Assembly (NCBI RefSeq): GCF_015751895.1 | Contig: NZ_JADOTZ010000001.1 | Location: 2,170,001 to 2,234,000, forward strand | From: Zhihengliuella flava | GTDB lineage: Bacteria > Actinomycetota > Actinomycetes > Actinomycetales > Micrococcaceae | DNA: 64,000 nt | Direction: 5' to 3' | Shown here: in pieces, positions 47,819 through 58,500 of the stretch | Layout of the letters: the number at the start of each line of letters is the position of its first letter | Numbering within the stretch: position 1 is the stretch's first letter | Made by a program: the position numbers and the translations under genes | Notes under the pieces: model-generated | The model's database searches: none | Told to the model about the DNA's origin: nothing | What the model saw: the letters and a program-made list of their open reading frames with translations, nothing else

Positions 47819-50248
47819 ATGGATTTTCTCTTCGACGACTTCGCACCGAACGCCCCGCAGCCCACCCCGCCGCATGCGCTCGACGCCGAATCGCTGCTCG
47901 CAGGGTTGAACCCGCAGCAAGCCGAGGCCGTCGCTCATACCGGAACGCCGCTGCTGATCGTGGCCGGCGCCGGGTCTGGCAAGACGAGGGTGCTGACCCA
48001 CCGCATTGCCCACCTGCTGGCCACCGGGCGGGCCCGTCCACACGAGGTCCTGGCCATCACCTTCACGAACAAGGCCGCAGCGGAGATGCGCGAGCGCATC
48101 TCCGAGCTCATTGGCGACGCCGCTGACAAAATGTGGATCTCCACTTTTCACTCCTCGTGTGTGAAGATCCTCCGGCGGGAGGCGGCCGCCGTCGGGCTGA
48201 AGTCCAACTTCTCGATCTACGACTCGGCCGACTCGCTGCGCTTGGTGACCATGATCGCCAAGAGCCTGGACGTGGACCCCAAGAAGTTCACACCGAAGTC
48301 CATCCTGAACAAGATTTCTGCCCTCAAGAATGAGCTCATCGATGATGAGGAATTCGTCTCCACGGCCGGGCAGGATCCGTTCAGCCGCGTCGTGGCGGAG
48401 GTCTTCACGCAGTACACGCAGCGCTTGCGCCAGGCCAACGCCATGGATTTTGACGACCTGATTGGGCAGGTGGTCAATATCTTCCGCGCGTTCCCCGCCA
48501 TCGCCGATAACTATCGCCGGCGCTTCCGCCACGTGCTGGTCGATGAGTATCAGGACACCAACCACGCGCAGTATGCGCTGGTCCGCGAGCTGACGGGACC
48601 CGACGGCCCCACGCCCGGCGGCGAATTGACGGTCGTGGGCGACTCGGATCAGTCTATTTACGCCTTCCGTGGAGCGGATATCCGCAACATCGTGGAATTC
48701 GGCAAAGACTATCCGGACGCCGTGACCATCAAACTCGAACAGAACTATCGCTCGACGCAGACCATCCTCTCCGCCGCCAACGCGGTGATTGAAAAGAACC
48801 CGGACCGCCCCGAGAAGAAGCTCTGGACGGCCGAAGGAGAGGGGGAACTGATCGTCGGGTACGTCGGCGAATCCGAGCAGGATGAGGCTCGGTGGATCGC
48901 CGAGGAAATTCTGCGGCTCAATGACGAGGCGGGGCTGCGCCCGGGAGACGTGGCCATTTTTTACCGCACCAACGCGCAGTCGCGTTCCCTCGAGGAGCAG
49001 CTCATGCGCGTGGACCTGAAGTACAAGGTGGTGGGCGGGACCCGGTTCTACGACCGCAAGGAAGTCAAAGACGCCTTGGCCTACCTGCGCCTGTTGGTCA
49101 ATCCGGACGACGACGTCAACGTCCGCCGCGTGCTCAACGAACCCAAGCGGGGCATCGGGGACCGCGCCGAGTACGCGGTGGCGGCACTGGCGGAACGCGA
49201 ACGCACAACGTTCATGGAGGCGCTCCGGAGAGCGGACGAGGCCCCCGGGATTGCCACGCGTAGCCTCAAAAACGTGCAGGCTTTCGTGAAGCTCGTCGAT
49301 GACCTCAGCGTCGTGGCCGAAGGCTCCGGCGCCGCCGAGGCGCTCGAAGCGGTCCTCGAGCAGACCGGCTACCTTGAGACCCTGCGCAAGTCCACTGACC
49401 CCCAGGACGAATCTCGCGTTGAGAACCTCGCCGAGCTGGTGGCCGTGGTCCGCGACTACGAGCGGGAGAACCCAGACGGCACCCTGGAAGCGTTCCTCGA
49501 GCAGGTCTCCCTCGTGGCCGATGCGGACCAGATTCCGGACGCCCCGGCCGATGAGGAGGGCGCGCATATGGCCGAGCGCGAGGGCATGGTGACGCTCATG
49601 ACGTTGCACACGGCCAAGGGGCTGGAATTTCCTGTGGTCTTCCTCACGGGCATGGAGCACGGGATCTTCCCGCACCAGCGGTCCATGATGGACGAAGCTG
49701 AGCTGGCCGAGGAACGGCGGCTCGCTTACGTGGGGCTCACGCGAGCCCGGCAGCGCCTGTACGTCAGCCGCAGCGAGTATCGCAGCCTCTGGGGGCAGTC
49801 TCAGTACAACCCGGCCAGCCAGTTCCTCACCGAAATTCCCGAGCGCCTGCTGGAGTGGAAGCGCGAAGGCAGCATCCGCGCCGGCGGGTTCGGTGGCAGC
49901 ATCAGCGGCGGCTCCGGCTCCGGCTTCGGCGGCGGATTCGGCTCGAGCCGCTACGACGGCCCCTTCGGCGGTCGCGGCGCGGGGCCGACCCGCCGCGCGG
50001 GTGACCCCGAGACCTCGACCCTGCGGACGGCACCTACCGCGCGGGCTGCGGGCACGGGGCGTGTCCAGCAGCAGAAGGAAGTCATCAAGCTGGAGGTGGG
50101 CGACGCCGTCGAGCACGGGACCTTCGGTGCCGGCACCGTGACGGCGCTGGAAGGCTCCGGTGACAAGACGGTGGCGAAGGTGCAATTCGGTGCCGACGAG
50201 AAGCGCCTGCTGTTGCGTTATGCGCCGCTGACTAAAGCGTCCGAGTAA
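47819..50248 (+). CDS. pcrA: ATP-dependent 3'-5' DNA helicase PcrA/UvrD
   Basis: 809 residues, superfamily 1. Walker A VAGAGSGKTRVL near 50-57, Walker B VDEYQDTNHAQYALVREL, motif III GDSDQSIYAFRGAD, motif IV EQNYRSTQTIL, motif V VTLMTLHTAKGLEFPVVFL and motif VI YVGLTRARQRLYV. Acts in nucleotide excision repair and replication restart. The C-terminus has a Gly/Ser-rich linker and a UvrD_C-like tail (EVGDAVEHGTFGAGTVTAL), the RNA-polymerase-interacting Tudor-like fold in PcrA. Start ATG at 47819; a longer in-frame start is not supported. Confidence 0.96.
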   Translation: MDFLFDDFAPNAPQPTPPHALDAESLLAGLNPQQAEAVAHTGTPLLIVAGAGSGKTRVLTHRIAHLLATGRARPHEVLAITFTNKAAAEMRERISELIGDAADKMWISTFHSSCVKILRREAAAVGLKSNFSIYDSADSLRLVTMIAKSLDVDPKKFTPKSILNKISALKNELIDDEEFVSTAGQDPFSRVVAEVFTQYTQRLRQANAMDFDDLIGQVVNIFRAFPAIADNYRRRFRHVLVDEYQDTNHAQYALVRELTGPDGPTPGGELTVVGDSDQSIYAFRGADIRNIVEFGKDYPDAVTIKLEQNYRSTQTILSAANAVIEKNPDRPEKKLWTAEGEGELIVGYVGESEQDEARWIAEEILRLNDEAGLRPGDVAIFYRTNAQSRSLEEQLMRVDLKYKVVGGTRFYDRKEVKDALAYLRLLVNPDDDVNVRRVLNEPKRGIGDRAEYAVAALAERERTTFMEALRRADEAPGIATRSLKNVQAFVKLVDDLSVVAEGSGAAEALEAVLEQTGYLETLRKSTDPQDESRVENLAELVAVVRDYERENPDGTLEAFLEQVSLVADADQIPDAPADEEGAHMAEREGMVTLMTLHTAKGLEFPVVFLTGMEHGIFPHQRSMMDEAELAEERRLAYVGLTRARQRLYVSRSEYRSLWGQSQYNPASQFLTEIPERLLEWKREGSIRAGGFGGSISGGSGSGFGGGFGSSRYDGPFGGRGAGPTRRAGDPETSTLRTAPTARAAGTGRVQQQKEVIKLEVGDAVEHGTFGAGTVTALEGSGDKTVAKVQFGADEKRLLLRYAPLTKASE

Positions 50249-50451
50249 TCGGGCGCTAGCCGCCGCGTGCGGGGGACCCGCGCATGGCCTCTCTACGCGT
50301 CGTAGAACTGTGATGGTTGGTCGGAACGCGTTAGTCTAGGCGAGGCGCCAACACGCGCCATGGGCCCCGAGTGGGCCTCATGGAATCGGCGGGCCGGGCA
50401 GGTCCGCGCGTTCCGAGTCAGACACGACTTCGACGTAGAAGGACACACCCC

Positions 50452-51618
50452 GTGGACCTGTATGAATACCAGGCGCGCGATCTGTTCGAGAAGCACGGCG
50501 TTCCCGTGCTTGCCGGCATCGTTGCGTACACTCCGGAAGAAGCCAAGGCCGCAGCCGAGAAGATCGGCGGCGTCGTGGTGGTCAAGGCACAGGTGAAGGT
50601 CGGCGGCCGCGGTAAGGCCGGCGGCGTCAAGGTCGCCAAGAACGCTGACGAGGCCTTCGAGTACGCCTCCGCCATCCTTGGCATGGACATCAAGGGCCAC
50701 ACCGTCAACAAGGTCATGATCGCTCAGGGCGCCGACATTGCGGAGGAGTACTACTTCTCCGTGCTGCTGGACCGGGCGAACCGCAACTACCTGGCCATGT
50801 GCTCGGTCGAGGGCGGCATGGAAATCGAGCAGCTCGCCGTCGAGCGCCCGGAAGCTCTCGCGAAGGTCGCCGTGGACCCGCTGGTGGGCATCGACGCCGC
50901 CAAGGCCAACGAGATCGTGGCCGAGGCCAACTTCCCCGAGGAATTGCGCGGCAAGGTCGCCGAGACCCTGCAGACCCTCTGGACCGTCTTCAAGGACGAG
51001 GACGCCACGCTGGTTGAGGTCAACCCGCTGGTGAAGACCGGCGCCGGCGAGATCGTCGCACTGGATGGCAAGGTTTCCCTCGACGAGAACGCCTCCGAGG
51101 TCCGCCACCCGGATCACGAGGAGCTCGAGGACAAGGGCGCAGCCGATCCGCTCGAGGCCAAGGCCAAGGAATCCGGCCTGAACTACGTCAAGCTGGACGG
51201 CGAGGTGGGCATCATTGGTAATGGCGCCGGTCTGGTCATGTCCACGCTGGACGTCGTTGCCTACGCTGGCGAGAACCACGGCAACGTGAAGCCCGCCAAC
51301 TTCCTCGACATCGGTGGCGGTGCCTCCGCGGAGGTCATGGCCAACGGTCTGGACGTCATCCTGAATGACCCGCAGGTCAAGAGCGTGTTTGTCAACGTCT
51401 TCGGCGGCATCACCGCGTGTGACGCGGTGGCCAACGGCATCGTCAAGGCCCTCGAGATTCTGGGCGACAAGGCGACCAAGCCGCTCGTGGTTCGCCTCGA
51501 TGGCAACAACGTTGAGGAGGGCCGCGCCATTTTGGCAGAGGCCAACCACCCGCTGGTGACTCAGGCCGCCGGCATGGACGAAGGCGCCGATAAGGCCGCC
51601 GAGCTGGCGAACGCCTAA
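50452..51618 (+). CDS. sucC: Succinyl-CoA ligase (ADP-forming) beta subunit
   Basis: 388 residues. GTG start 8 bases after GAAGGA, giving [18 protein letters not shown], the normal N-terminus. ATP-grasp fold ([20 protein letters not shown]), ADP-binding and CoA-ligase C-terminal domain ([29 protein letters not shown]). Makes succinate and ATP/GTP from succinyl-CoA in the citric acid cycle. Gap of 18 bases to sucD. Upstream longer start within the 5' region is rejected. Confidence 0.97.
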   Translation: MDLYEYQARDLFEKHGVPVLAGIVAYTPEEAKAAAEKIGGVVVVKAQVKVGGRGKAGGVKVAKNADEAFEYASAILGMDIKGHTVNKVMIAQGADIAEEYYFSVLLDRANRNYLAMCSVEGGMEIEQLAVERPEALAKVAVDPLVGIDAAKANEIVAEANFPEELRGKVAETLQTLWTVFKDEDATLVEVNPLVKTGAGEIVALDGKVSLDENASEVRHPDHEELEDKGAADPLEAKAKESGLNYVKLDGEVGIIGNGAGLVMSTLDVVAYAGENHGNVKPANFLDIGGGASAEVMANGLDVILNDPQVKSVFVNVFGGITACDAVANGIVKALEILGDKATKPLVVRLDGNNVEEGRAILAEANHPLVTQAAGMDEGADKAAELANA

Positions 51619-51636
51619 GGAGCGAGGAAAACCACT

Positions 51637-52572
51637 ATGTCTGTCTTCATTAACAAGGACTCCAAGGTCATCGTCCAGGGCATCACCGGCGGCGAGGGCT
51701 CCAAGCACACCGCCCGCATGCTTCACGCTGGCACCAACATCGTCGGTGGCGTCAACGCGCGCAAGGCTGGCACCACGGTCTCCCACACCGCCAATGACGG
51801 CTCCGACGTCGAGCTGCCGGTTTTCGGCACGGTCTCCGAGGCCGTGGAGAAGACGGGCGCCGACGTCTCGATCGTCTTCGTCCCGCCGAAGTTCACCAAG
51901 GACGCCGTCGTCGAGGCCATCGAGGCCGAGATCGGCCTCGTCGTGGTGATCACCGAGGGCGTGCCGGTGCAGGACTCGGCCGAGTTCTGGGCCCTGGCTC
52001 AGTCGAAGGTCGATGCCGACGGCAAGCAGATCACGCGGATCATTGGCCCGAACTGCCCGGGCATCATCACGCCGGGCGAGTCGCTGGTGGGCATCACCCC
52101 CGCCAACATCACCGGCAAGGGCGGCGTCGGCCTAGTGTCCAAGTCCGGCACGCTGACCTACCAGATGATGTATGAGCTCCGCGATCTGGGCTTCACCACC
52201 GCCATCGGTATCGGCGGTGACCCGGTCATCGGCACCACGCACATCGATGCGCTCGAGGCTTTCGAGAACGACCCGGAGACCAAGGCGATCGTGATGATCG
52301 GCGAGATCGGCGGCGACGCCGAGGAGCGCGCGGCCGACTACATCAAGGCGAACGTCACCAAGCCCGTCGTGGGCTACGTGGCTGGTTTCACCGCTCCGGA
52401 GGGCAAGACCATGGGCCACGCGGGCGCCATCGTCTCCGGCTCCTCCGGCACGGCCGATGCCAAGAAGGAGGCCCTCGAGGCCGCCGGCGTGAAGGTGGGC
52501 AAGACGCCGTCGGAGACGGCACGCCTGCTGCGCGAGGTCTACCCGGTGCACGAGCCGGAGTCCTCCCTCTAG
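51637..52572 (+). CDS. sucD: Succinyl-CoA ligase (ADP-forming) alpha subunit
   Basis: 311 residues. CoA-binding Rossmann domain ([20 protein letters not shown]) and a ligase domain with the phosphorylatable active-site His in [27 protein letters not shown] lies just upstream of the ATG. Partner of sucC; both end at the strong hairpin at 52605. Confidence 0.97.
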   Translation: MSVFINKDSKVIVQGITGGEGSKHTARMLHAGTNIVGGVNARKAGTTVSHTANDGSDVELPVFGTVSEAVEKTGADVSIVFVPPKFTKDAVVEAIEAEIGLVVVITEGVPVQDSAEFWALAQSKVDADGKQITRIIGPNCPGIITPGESLVGITPANITGKGGVGLVSKSGTLTYQMMYELRDLGFTTAIGIGGDPVIGTTHIDALEAFENDPETKAIVMIGEIGGDAEERAADYIKANVTKPVVGYVAGFTAPEGKTMGHAGAIVSGSSGTADAKKEALEAAGVKVGKTPSETARLLREVYPVHEPESSL

Positions 52573-52604
52573 GACGCCACGCACCGTGCGCCCCTAGAGC
52601 GCGT

Positions 52605-52646
52605 ACGATGGCGCCGCTCACCTGCCAAGGTGAGCGGCGCCATCGT
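52605..52646 (+). terminator. sucCD terminator
   Basis: 19-bp perfect stem ACGATGGCGCCGCTCACCT / AGGTGAGCGGCGCCATCGT, loop GCCA, then CGTTTAA. Confidence 0.92.
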
Positions 52647-52684
52647 CGTTTAACCCCGGCAACGGCGGGCGTTAGGGTGGAGGC

Positions 52685-53761
52685 ATGCGAGCCACCATCA
52701 TTCATGCCCCGGGAGACATCCGGGTTGAAGACCGCCCGGAGCCACGCCTGATCCACGGCAGCGACGCGATCGTGCGCGTCGCTGCCTCGTGCGTCTGCGG
52801 CTCCGATCTGTGGCCCTACCGGGCCGATCAAGGGCCCGAGGAGCCGAAGCCCATCGGTCACGAGTTCATCGGCACGGTCACGGCCGTGGGAGACGACGTG
52901 CGTGAGCTGCAGGTCGGCGATTTTGTGATCAGCCCGTGGGCCAATAGCTGCGGGCAGTGCCCCGACTGCCGCAACGGCGTGCAGGTCGCCTGCCAGCACC
53001 GTGCCGCGTGGGGTGGGCGAGACGAGTCCGGACACGACGTCGAGGGCGGCCAGTCCGAGGTCGTCCGCGTCCCCAACGCCGAGGGAACGCTCTTCGTGGT
53101 GCCGGAACTGAGCCCGCAGCGGGGCGGGACGCGCACCGCTGACGAGGAGTTGTTGAAGTCCTTGCTGACGCTGACTGACGTCATGGGCACGGGCTATCAC
53201 GCCGCCAAGGTGGCTGGCGTGGGACCCGGACAGAGCGTCGTCGTCGTCGGTGATGGGGCGGTTGGCCTCTCTGCCGTGTTGTCCGCCAAGTTGCTCGGCG
53301 CGGAGCGGATTATCGCCATGTCTCGTCACGAGGACCGGGCCGCCATCGCCCGCGAGTTTGGAGCGAGTGACGTGGTGGCCGAGCGCGGCAAGGCCGGCGC
53401 TGAACAGGTCCGGGAACTTCTCGGGGGCGTCTTGGCCGACTGCGTGCTGGAGTGCGTGGGGACCAAGGAGTCCATGGATCAGGCGCTGCGCTCCACGCGC
53501 GCCGGCGGCCACTTGGGGTACGTGGGCGTGCCGGCTGGCGGCCCCGAGCTGCCGCTCGGCGTGCTGTTCAGCAAGAACATTACGGTGGCCGGCGGTGCTG
53601 CGTCGACGCGGAACTACATCGCCGAGCTGCTACCGGCCGTGCTGTCCGGAGATCTCAATCCAGGCCGCGTCTTCGACTCGGTCATGCCGCTGGAGAACGC
53701 GCCCGAGGCCTACCGCGCCATGGATGAGCGCCGCGCCACCAAGGTCATGCTCCTGCCCTAG
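52685..53761 (+). CDS. Zinc-dependent alcohol dehydrogenase family protein
   Basis: 358 residues, MDR superfamily. Catalytic zinc: Cys in CVCGSDLWPYR, GHEFIGTV with His and Glu. Structural zinc cluster in CGQCPDCRNGVQVACQH. NAD(P) Rossmann motif VVVGDGAVGLSAVLSAKLLG. Probable NAD(P)-dependent oxidation of an alcohol or polyol; substrate unknown. Transcribed alone after the sucCD terminator. A small hairpin (GGCGGG / CCCGCC, 53761-53778) is the only possible terminator. Confidence 0.92.
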   Translation: MRATIIHAPGDIRVEDRPEPRLIHGSDAIVRVAASCVCGSDLWPYRADQGPEEPKPIGHEFIGTVTAVGDDVRELQVGDFVISPWANSCGQCPDCRNGVQVACQHRAAWGGRDESGHDVEGGQSEVVRVPNAEGTLFVVPELSPQRGGTRTADEELLKSLLTLTDVMGTGYHAAKVAGVGPGQSVVVVGDGAVGLSAVLSAKLLGAERIIAMSRHEDRAAIAREFGASDVVAERGKAGAEQVRELLGGVLADCVLECVGTKESMDQALRSTRAGGHLGYVGVPAGGPELPLGVLFSKNITVAGGAASTRNYIAELLPAVLSGDLNPGRVFDSVMPLENAPEAYRAMDERRATKVMLLP

Positions 53762-54145
53762 GCGGGATGGTCCCCGCCCCCACATCGGCAGAAAGCGGTA
53801 GTGCAGGCGCGGCACCATCAACATGACTTACTCGCGCCGTGAGAACTTGTGACTAAGGCAGGGCCTGAAGCTCTGTCTGGCGCTTCGTGGCCGAGGGAAC
53901 AGTTGGCGCTTACCCCCACGGTCAGGGCCTCTTTGAAGCCCCCATGTTAGGGCAGTAGAAACCCAAGGCCTGCCAGTGGGGTCACCGATTAAAGGTTTCG
54001 AAGAGACGTTGCTGTTACCGAAACCGCTCCGAGTTTCTGGCCCTGGCCCTATAGACCCAAAATGCGCAAAGCGGTTAAGTTCGAAGTGCTCTAAATCACA
54101 TGGAATACACCTCGTATTCGAGAGTTCATTGACGAAGGGGAGTTC
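53762..54145. other. Low-GC intergenic region leading into the bacteriocin-like island
   Basis: 384 bases, clearly AT-richer than its left flank. I see no gene, tRNA or integrase remnant. A minus-strand frame is open through most of it but lacks any start codon. It probably holds the promoter of the island genes, but no convincing -35/-10 pair stands out. Confidence 0.5.
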
Positions 54146-54331
54146 ATGTCACGGGTGTACATGTCACGGCGAAGAAGGGTCTGGCTACTAGTCGTTGGCA
54201 CGATTGTTCTCTTGGCCGGGGTGGCACAGCTCGCAACTGACAACGGAAGGATCTGGTTGGGGGTGCTGCTGCTGCTGTCCGCGCTGACGGTCTACATCAC
54301 CTCCGCGCGAGCGGTGGAAAAGAAACGATAG
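54146..54331 (+). CDS. Small two-helix membrane protein
   Basis: 61 residues: basic N-terminus (MSRVYMSRRRRVW), hydrophobic segments about 13-30 and 38-54, and a basic tail VEKKR. AAGGGGAG lies directly before the ATG at 54146 (54161 is an alternative start). First gene of the low-GC island, 35 bases ahead of the broken thioredoxin-like gene; it could be an immunity, transport-helper or unrelated protein. I do not recognise the family. Confidence 0.65.
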   Translation: MSRVYMSRRRRVWLLVVGTIVLLAGVAQLATDNGRIWLGVLLLLSALTVYITSARAVEKKR

Positions 54332-54366
54332 AAGCTTCAGTAGCACCGCAATGAGGAAACCAAAAA

Positions 54367-54800
54367 ATGCCTAGCAAGAATAAACCCCCTCAAAAGGTCG
54401 CCTCGTTCTAGGTTTCGATGCATCGTGCGGCAAATGCAGCTCGATGGCTCGCCAGCTGAAGAACGATGCGGGGTCTGCACTCGATGTCGTCCCGCTGAAC
54501 AACCCGGAGATGCGCCGGTGGCGTCACGAGGCCTTCGCCGAACCCCCTTGGGCGCCGACCCTGATTCAAGTAGACGCCGACGAATAAGCAACTGACGGAG
54601 GGGTCGGTTGGAAGATTGGGGCAGTTCTTGGTTCTGCTCTGGGACCGCAACGAGCTGCGATCGCGCTGAAGCACATCGGAGAAATGCGTCTCGCACTGGG
54701 AGCTGCGGGACTGGCAGCTGGGGGCCGCGACAATCGTTGGAATGCCATGTGCTGCCTTCGCGAAAGGCAAACCCGTGAACCGACAAATCTCTCACGATGA
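54367..54800 (+). pseudogene. Thioredoxin-like (CXXC) protein, broken by a frameshift and a stop
   Basis: ATG at 54367 after GAGGAAA starts MPSKNKPPQKVASF and hits TAG at 54409. One frame back, from ~54384, LVLGFDASCGKCSSMARQL and later VVPLNNPEM and PPWAPTLIQVDADE form a typical thioredoxin-like segment whose redox motif is CGKC; this frame has no start codon before ATG at 54444, which is past the CXXC. It ends at TAA (54585-54587). The same frame continues with WKIGAVLGSALGPQRAAIAL to TGA at 54798, which reads like a C-terminal extension. So at least one frameshift (near 54384-54408) and one in-frame stop separate it from an intact gene. Confidence 0.65.
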
Positions 54801-55470
54801 GGACTTCGCAGGAGGCGCAGCGGTAGAAATGCTCGCCCATCACCTCACAACGGACGACGCTCATAACGTCCTTGCGTTCGCTGCAGCCGGCTCAGGTGCA
54901 GCGACCCTCAGTCGGCTTTCCGACCGTACACCTGGCAAGGCGGTTGAGGTGGGTGCAAGACGCATGACGCTGATTGATGGCACCATCTCAGAGGCTTACT
55001 ATTCCTATGACCGAGCTTCCGGCGAAATGATTGTCGTGCAAGTCAATACGGAGCTCGTCGATGGTCAGGCCTCTATAGCTTGGATCCTAGATGTCACGGA
55101 AGGGGCCGCAGACTACGCGGAATCGTCGTTCAGCATCCGGCAGAAGAGTGTCAACGGGGCGCTGGTGCGTCGTCTTGACCAACCACTTGACGCCGAAGGA
55201 CGTCCAACACTCAAGCTCGCCAACAACGAGGACCCTTGCGGAGGCTGCAACGGTCTTTATCGCATCGGAGGCGAGGAACGTCGCGAGAGCTGCTACTCTT
55301 CCAGCGTTGTTGCTTGCTTCCTCGCCGCCGCTGGATGCGCTGGCTGCATCACATGCTCGAGCACAGGTACCTGTATCTTCTGCGCCATGACAGCTTGCGG
55401 CAGCATCCTACTTAGCTGTTGCGACCAAGTAACCGGACCTTCAGGTGAGCGGTGCAATCGCGCCTGTTGA
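54775..55470 (+). CDS. Cysteine-rich protein with halocin C8-like C-terminal domain, candidate bacteriocin precursor
   Basis: 231 residues from GTG 54775 (AAAGG 8-9 bases upstream; ATG 54742 is an in-frame alternative). The N-terminal ~150 residues are polar and soluble with no recognised motif. The last 77 carry 14 Cys (155, 158, 173, 181, 188, 191, 194, 200, 203, 208, 215, 216, 227, 231), hydrophobic stretches and the ending CNRAC. Spacing begins C-X2-C and ends CNRA, as in halocin C8 (ending CNRAGLC by memory). Halocin C8 is cut from a precursor that also supplies its immunity protein; the same layout is suggested here. No Sec/Tat signal is seen. Product and activity are inferred. Confidence 0.65.
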   Translation: MNRQISHDEDFAGGAAVEMLAHHLTTDDAHNVLAFAAAGSGAATLSRLSDRTPGKAVEVGARRMTLIDGTISEAYYSYDRASGEMIVVQVNTELVDGQASIAWILDVTEGAADYAESSFSIRQKSVNGALVRRLDQPLDAEGRPTLKLANNEDPCGGCNGLYRIGGEERRESCYSSSVVACFLAAAGCAGCITCSSTGTCIFCAMTACGSILLSCCDQVTGPSGERCNRAC

Positions 55471-55551
55471 GCGATCCTGACCGGTACGGCACCAAAAGGC
55501 CCCTAAAAACCGCCCTCACGAGGCAGCCGGGCCGGGGCCGATGGCGCGTGG

Positions 55552-58500
55552 CTACTCGTTGAGTAGCCCGCGGATATCATCCGCCGTGAGCGCGGAACCG
55601 AAGCCGTCGCCGTCGTCCATCACGGAGGAGATGAGCTGGCGTTTGGCGTCCTGTAGGGCCACCACCTTCTCCTCAATGGTGTCCTTGGCCACCATGCGGT
55701 ACACCATGACGTTGCGGGTCTGGCCGATGCGGTGGGCGCGGTCCACGGCTTGGGATTCGGCGGCCGGATTCCACCAAGGATCCAACAGGAAGCAGTAGTC
55801 CGCCTCCGTGAGGTTCAAGCCAAACCCGCCCGCCTTAAGCGAGATGAGGAAGACCGGGGCGCGGCCCGCCTTGAACGCCGCGATGACCTCTTGACGCTGC
55901 CGGGTGGACCCGTCCAGGTAGACGTATTCCACCCCCTCCGCCTCCAGCCGATCCGCCGCCCGCTTGAGGAAGGAGGTGAACTGACTGAAGACCAGCGCGC
56001 GGTGGCCCTCAGCGAGGACGTCTTCGAGCTGCTCGAACAACACATCCAGCTTGGCGCTGGGAACATCCGCATACTCGTCGTCAATGAGCGATGCATCGAG
56101 GGACAGCATGCGCAGCAGGGTCAGCGACTGGAAAATCGTGAACCGGTTCTTGTCCATGTCCTCGACGAGGCGCAGGATCTTTTGCCGCTCGCGTTGGAGG
56201 TGCGTGTCGTAGATCTTGCGGTGTTTCGGCGTGAGGTCCACGTGCAGGACCTGCTCCTGCTTGGCCGGCAGGTCCGTGACCACGGCGTCTTTGGTGCGCC
56301 GCAGCATGAAGGGGCGTACGCGTCGCCGCAGACGGCCCAACGGTTCGTCGAGCCCCTGACGCTCAATCGGCCGCTGGTAGTTCTCCGCGAACCGTAGGGC
56401 CGAGGGGAACAGGCCCGGGGAGACAATGGCGAAGATGGACCACAGCTCCATGAGGTTGTTTTCCATGGGCGTGCCCGTGATGGCCAGCTTGAACCGTGCC
56501 GTGAGATCCCGAGCGGCCTGATGCGCCTTGGTGGACTTGTTCTTCACGAACTGGGCCTCGTCGAGGACGAGTCCGGCCCACGGCTGGTCCTGATAGGCCT
56601 CGGCGTCGAGCCGGAACAAGGTGTAGGAGGTGATGACGACGTCGTACTCCTCCGCCAGGGCGCCCAACTTCACGGCCGCGCGCGGCTGGGTGTCCGTCAC
56701 GGTGGCGACGGAGAGCTCCGGCGCGAACTTCGCGGCCTCGTCCGCCCAGTTGCCCACCACGGAGGTCGGGGCGACCACGAGGAACGGTCCGGGCTGGTTG
56801 GCCGGGTCGGCGCTGGCGCCGGTGTTCCACGCGTCCTTGGCATGGAGCATCAGGGCGAGGGTCTGCAGGGTTTTACCCAGCCCCATATCATCGGCGAGAA
56901 CACCGCCGAGCCCGTTGTGCCAGAGCGTGGCCAGCCACGCAAAGCCGTCCTTCTGGTAGGGGCGGAGGTCGGCCCGCAGCCCCGGTGGCAGCGTCACCTC
57001 GCGCTGCTCCGCGAAGTTCAGGAGGGACCCGACGCCGGCATACCAGGAATCAGGGCCCTCCGAGTTGGCGGCGAGCGCGTCCAGCTCCTCCCAGAGCGAG
57101 GCCTGGTAGCGGGTGATCTTCAGTTCCTCCGCCGTCGTGTCCGTCAGCGCCGTGGCCTCGGTGACCAAAGCGCGCAGCTTGTCGAACAACGGCTGCTCGA
57201 GCGAGAACCACGTCTTGTCTGGCATCAGCATGCGGGTCTCCCCGCGGGCGAGTGCCCGCAGGATGTCCGCATACGGGATGCGGCGGTCCCCGACGGCGAT
57301 GATGAGGCCCAAATCGAACCAGTCGCGCCGGTCCGACTCCACCGTGGTCACGGTCAGCTCCGGCGCTTCCGTCAGCTCATGAAACGGCGGTTGCTCGCCC
57401 GTGGTGCGGACTTCGGTACCCTCCAGCGCGGCGATGGCCGGCATGATGGTGCGGATCAAGTCCACGGTATGCAGGCCCGTCAGCGTACGCGGCGCGAGGA
57501 CGGAACCGTGCAGGGGCGTGTCCACGAGGGTACGGAGGGCGGCCTGCTCCAACGCGTGTTCGGTCTCGGCATCACGGGTCTCGGTGTCGACGGTGATTCC
57601 GCCGTAGTCGAACTCCCACTCGACGTCGGCTTGGTCCTCACCGTTGAATTCAGTGGTCATGATCAGCTTCGGCGGCTGGATGTGCGGCAGCTGGACCGAC
57701 CCGTCCGGGCTCGTGAGGGCCACCTTGCGCCCCAGTCGCGGGTAGAGCCGCCGCAGAAATTGCGGCACGTCCGCCGCCGGGATCTGAATCGCCTCCGGGT
57801 GGCGGAAGAGTTCACGTTCCGTCTCGTTGAGGCGGTGCCGCATGGGGGCCAGCAGGATGCGCGACCCCCCGGAGACGGCGAGGTAGGCCCCGTGATGGCC
57901 GATGGGGCCGGCCGGTAGGTCCGTGCTGAGCGGCACACGGGTGAGTTCTTTGTCCGCGGTGTCGGCAGACCCGCCCGCGGCGCCGTCGTCCCCGTGATCC
58001 GGGGCGTCAACCGGCTGCGCGGGCCCCGCCGGTTCGGAGACGAGGAGGCTGGGCCGCAGCAGGAGATCCTCGCCGTGGCCGTCCTCGCCGCGGGTGGCGT
58101 CCAGGCTGAGCTCGGCCGGTTCGATGAGCTCGATGCTGGTTTCGCCCTGCCGGCCGATGAAGGCGATCCCGAGTGAACGGGCCTCGGCCAAGAGGTTCCA
58201 CAACAGCGGCGAGGAAAAATCGTCCAGGTTGATCCAGTCGTTGTCCTCACCGAAGTACAGCTGCCCATTAGCGCGGTGCAGCGGGACGAACTGGCAGAAC
58301 CAACGATGCTGTTCCTCATCCAAGTTCAGGCCATAGGTCTTGAAGCTGATGGAGTTCCAGCGCAGGTTTCCACGGACCCAACGCCCGTTGCCGGAGCGGA
58401 CCATGGGGCGGACCCCGAGTTGGAAGCGGCGGCTGGCGCGCGTGCGTCCAGCACCGCTGCCGGGGGCCCACTGGCGGTGCGCGGAGAGCATGTTGTCCCG

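Noticed and set aside
47789..50185. Very long minus-strand frame opposite pcrA
   Set aside because: Antisense shadow of a biased coding sequence; all helicase motifs are on the plus strand.
53836..54144. Minus-strand open frame of about 100 codons across the low-GC intergenic region
   Set aside because: It has no ATG, GTG or TTG start, a stop immediately before it, and a composition without any recognisable motif.
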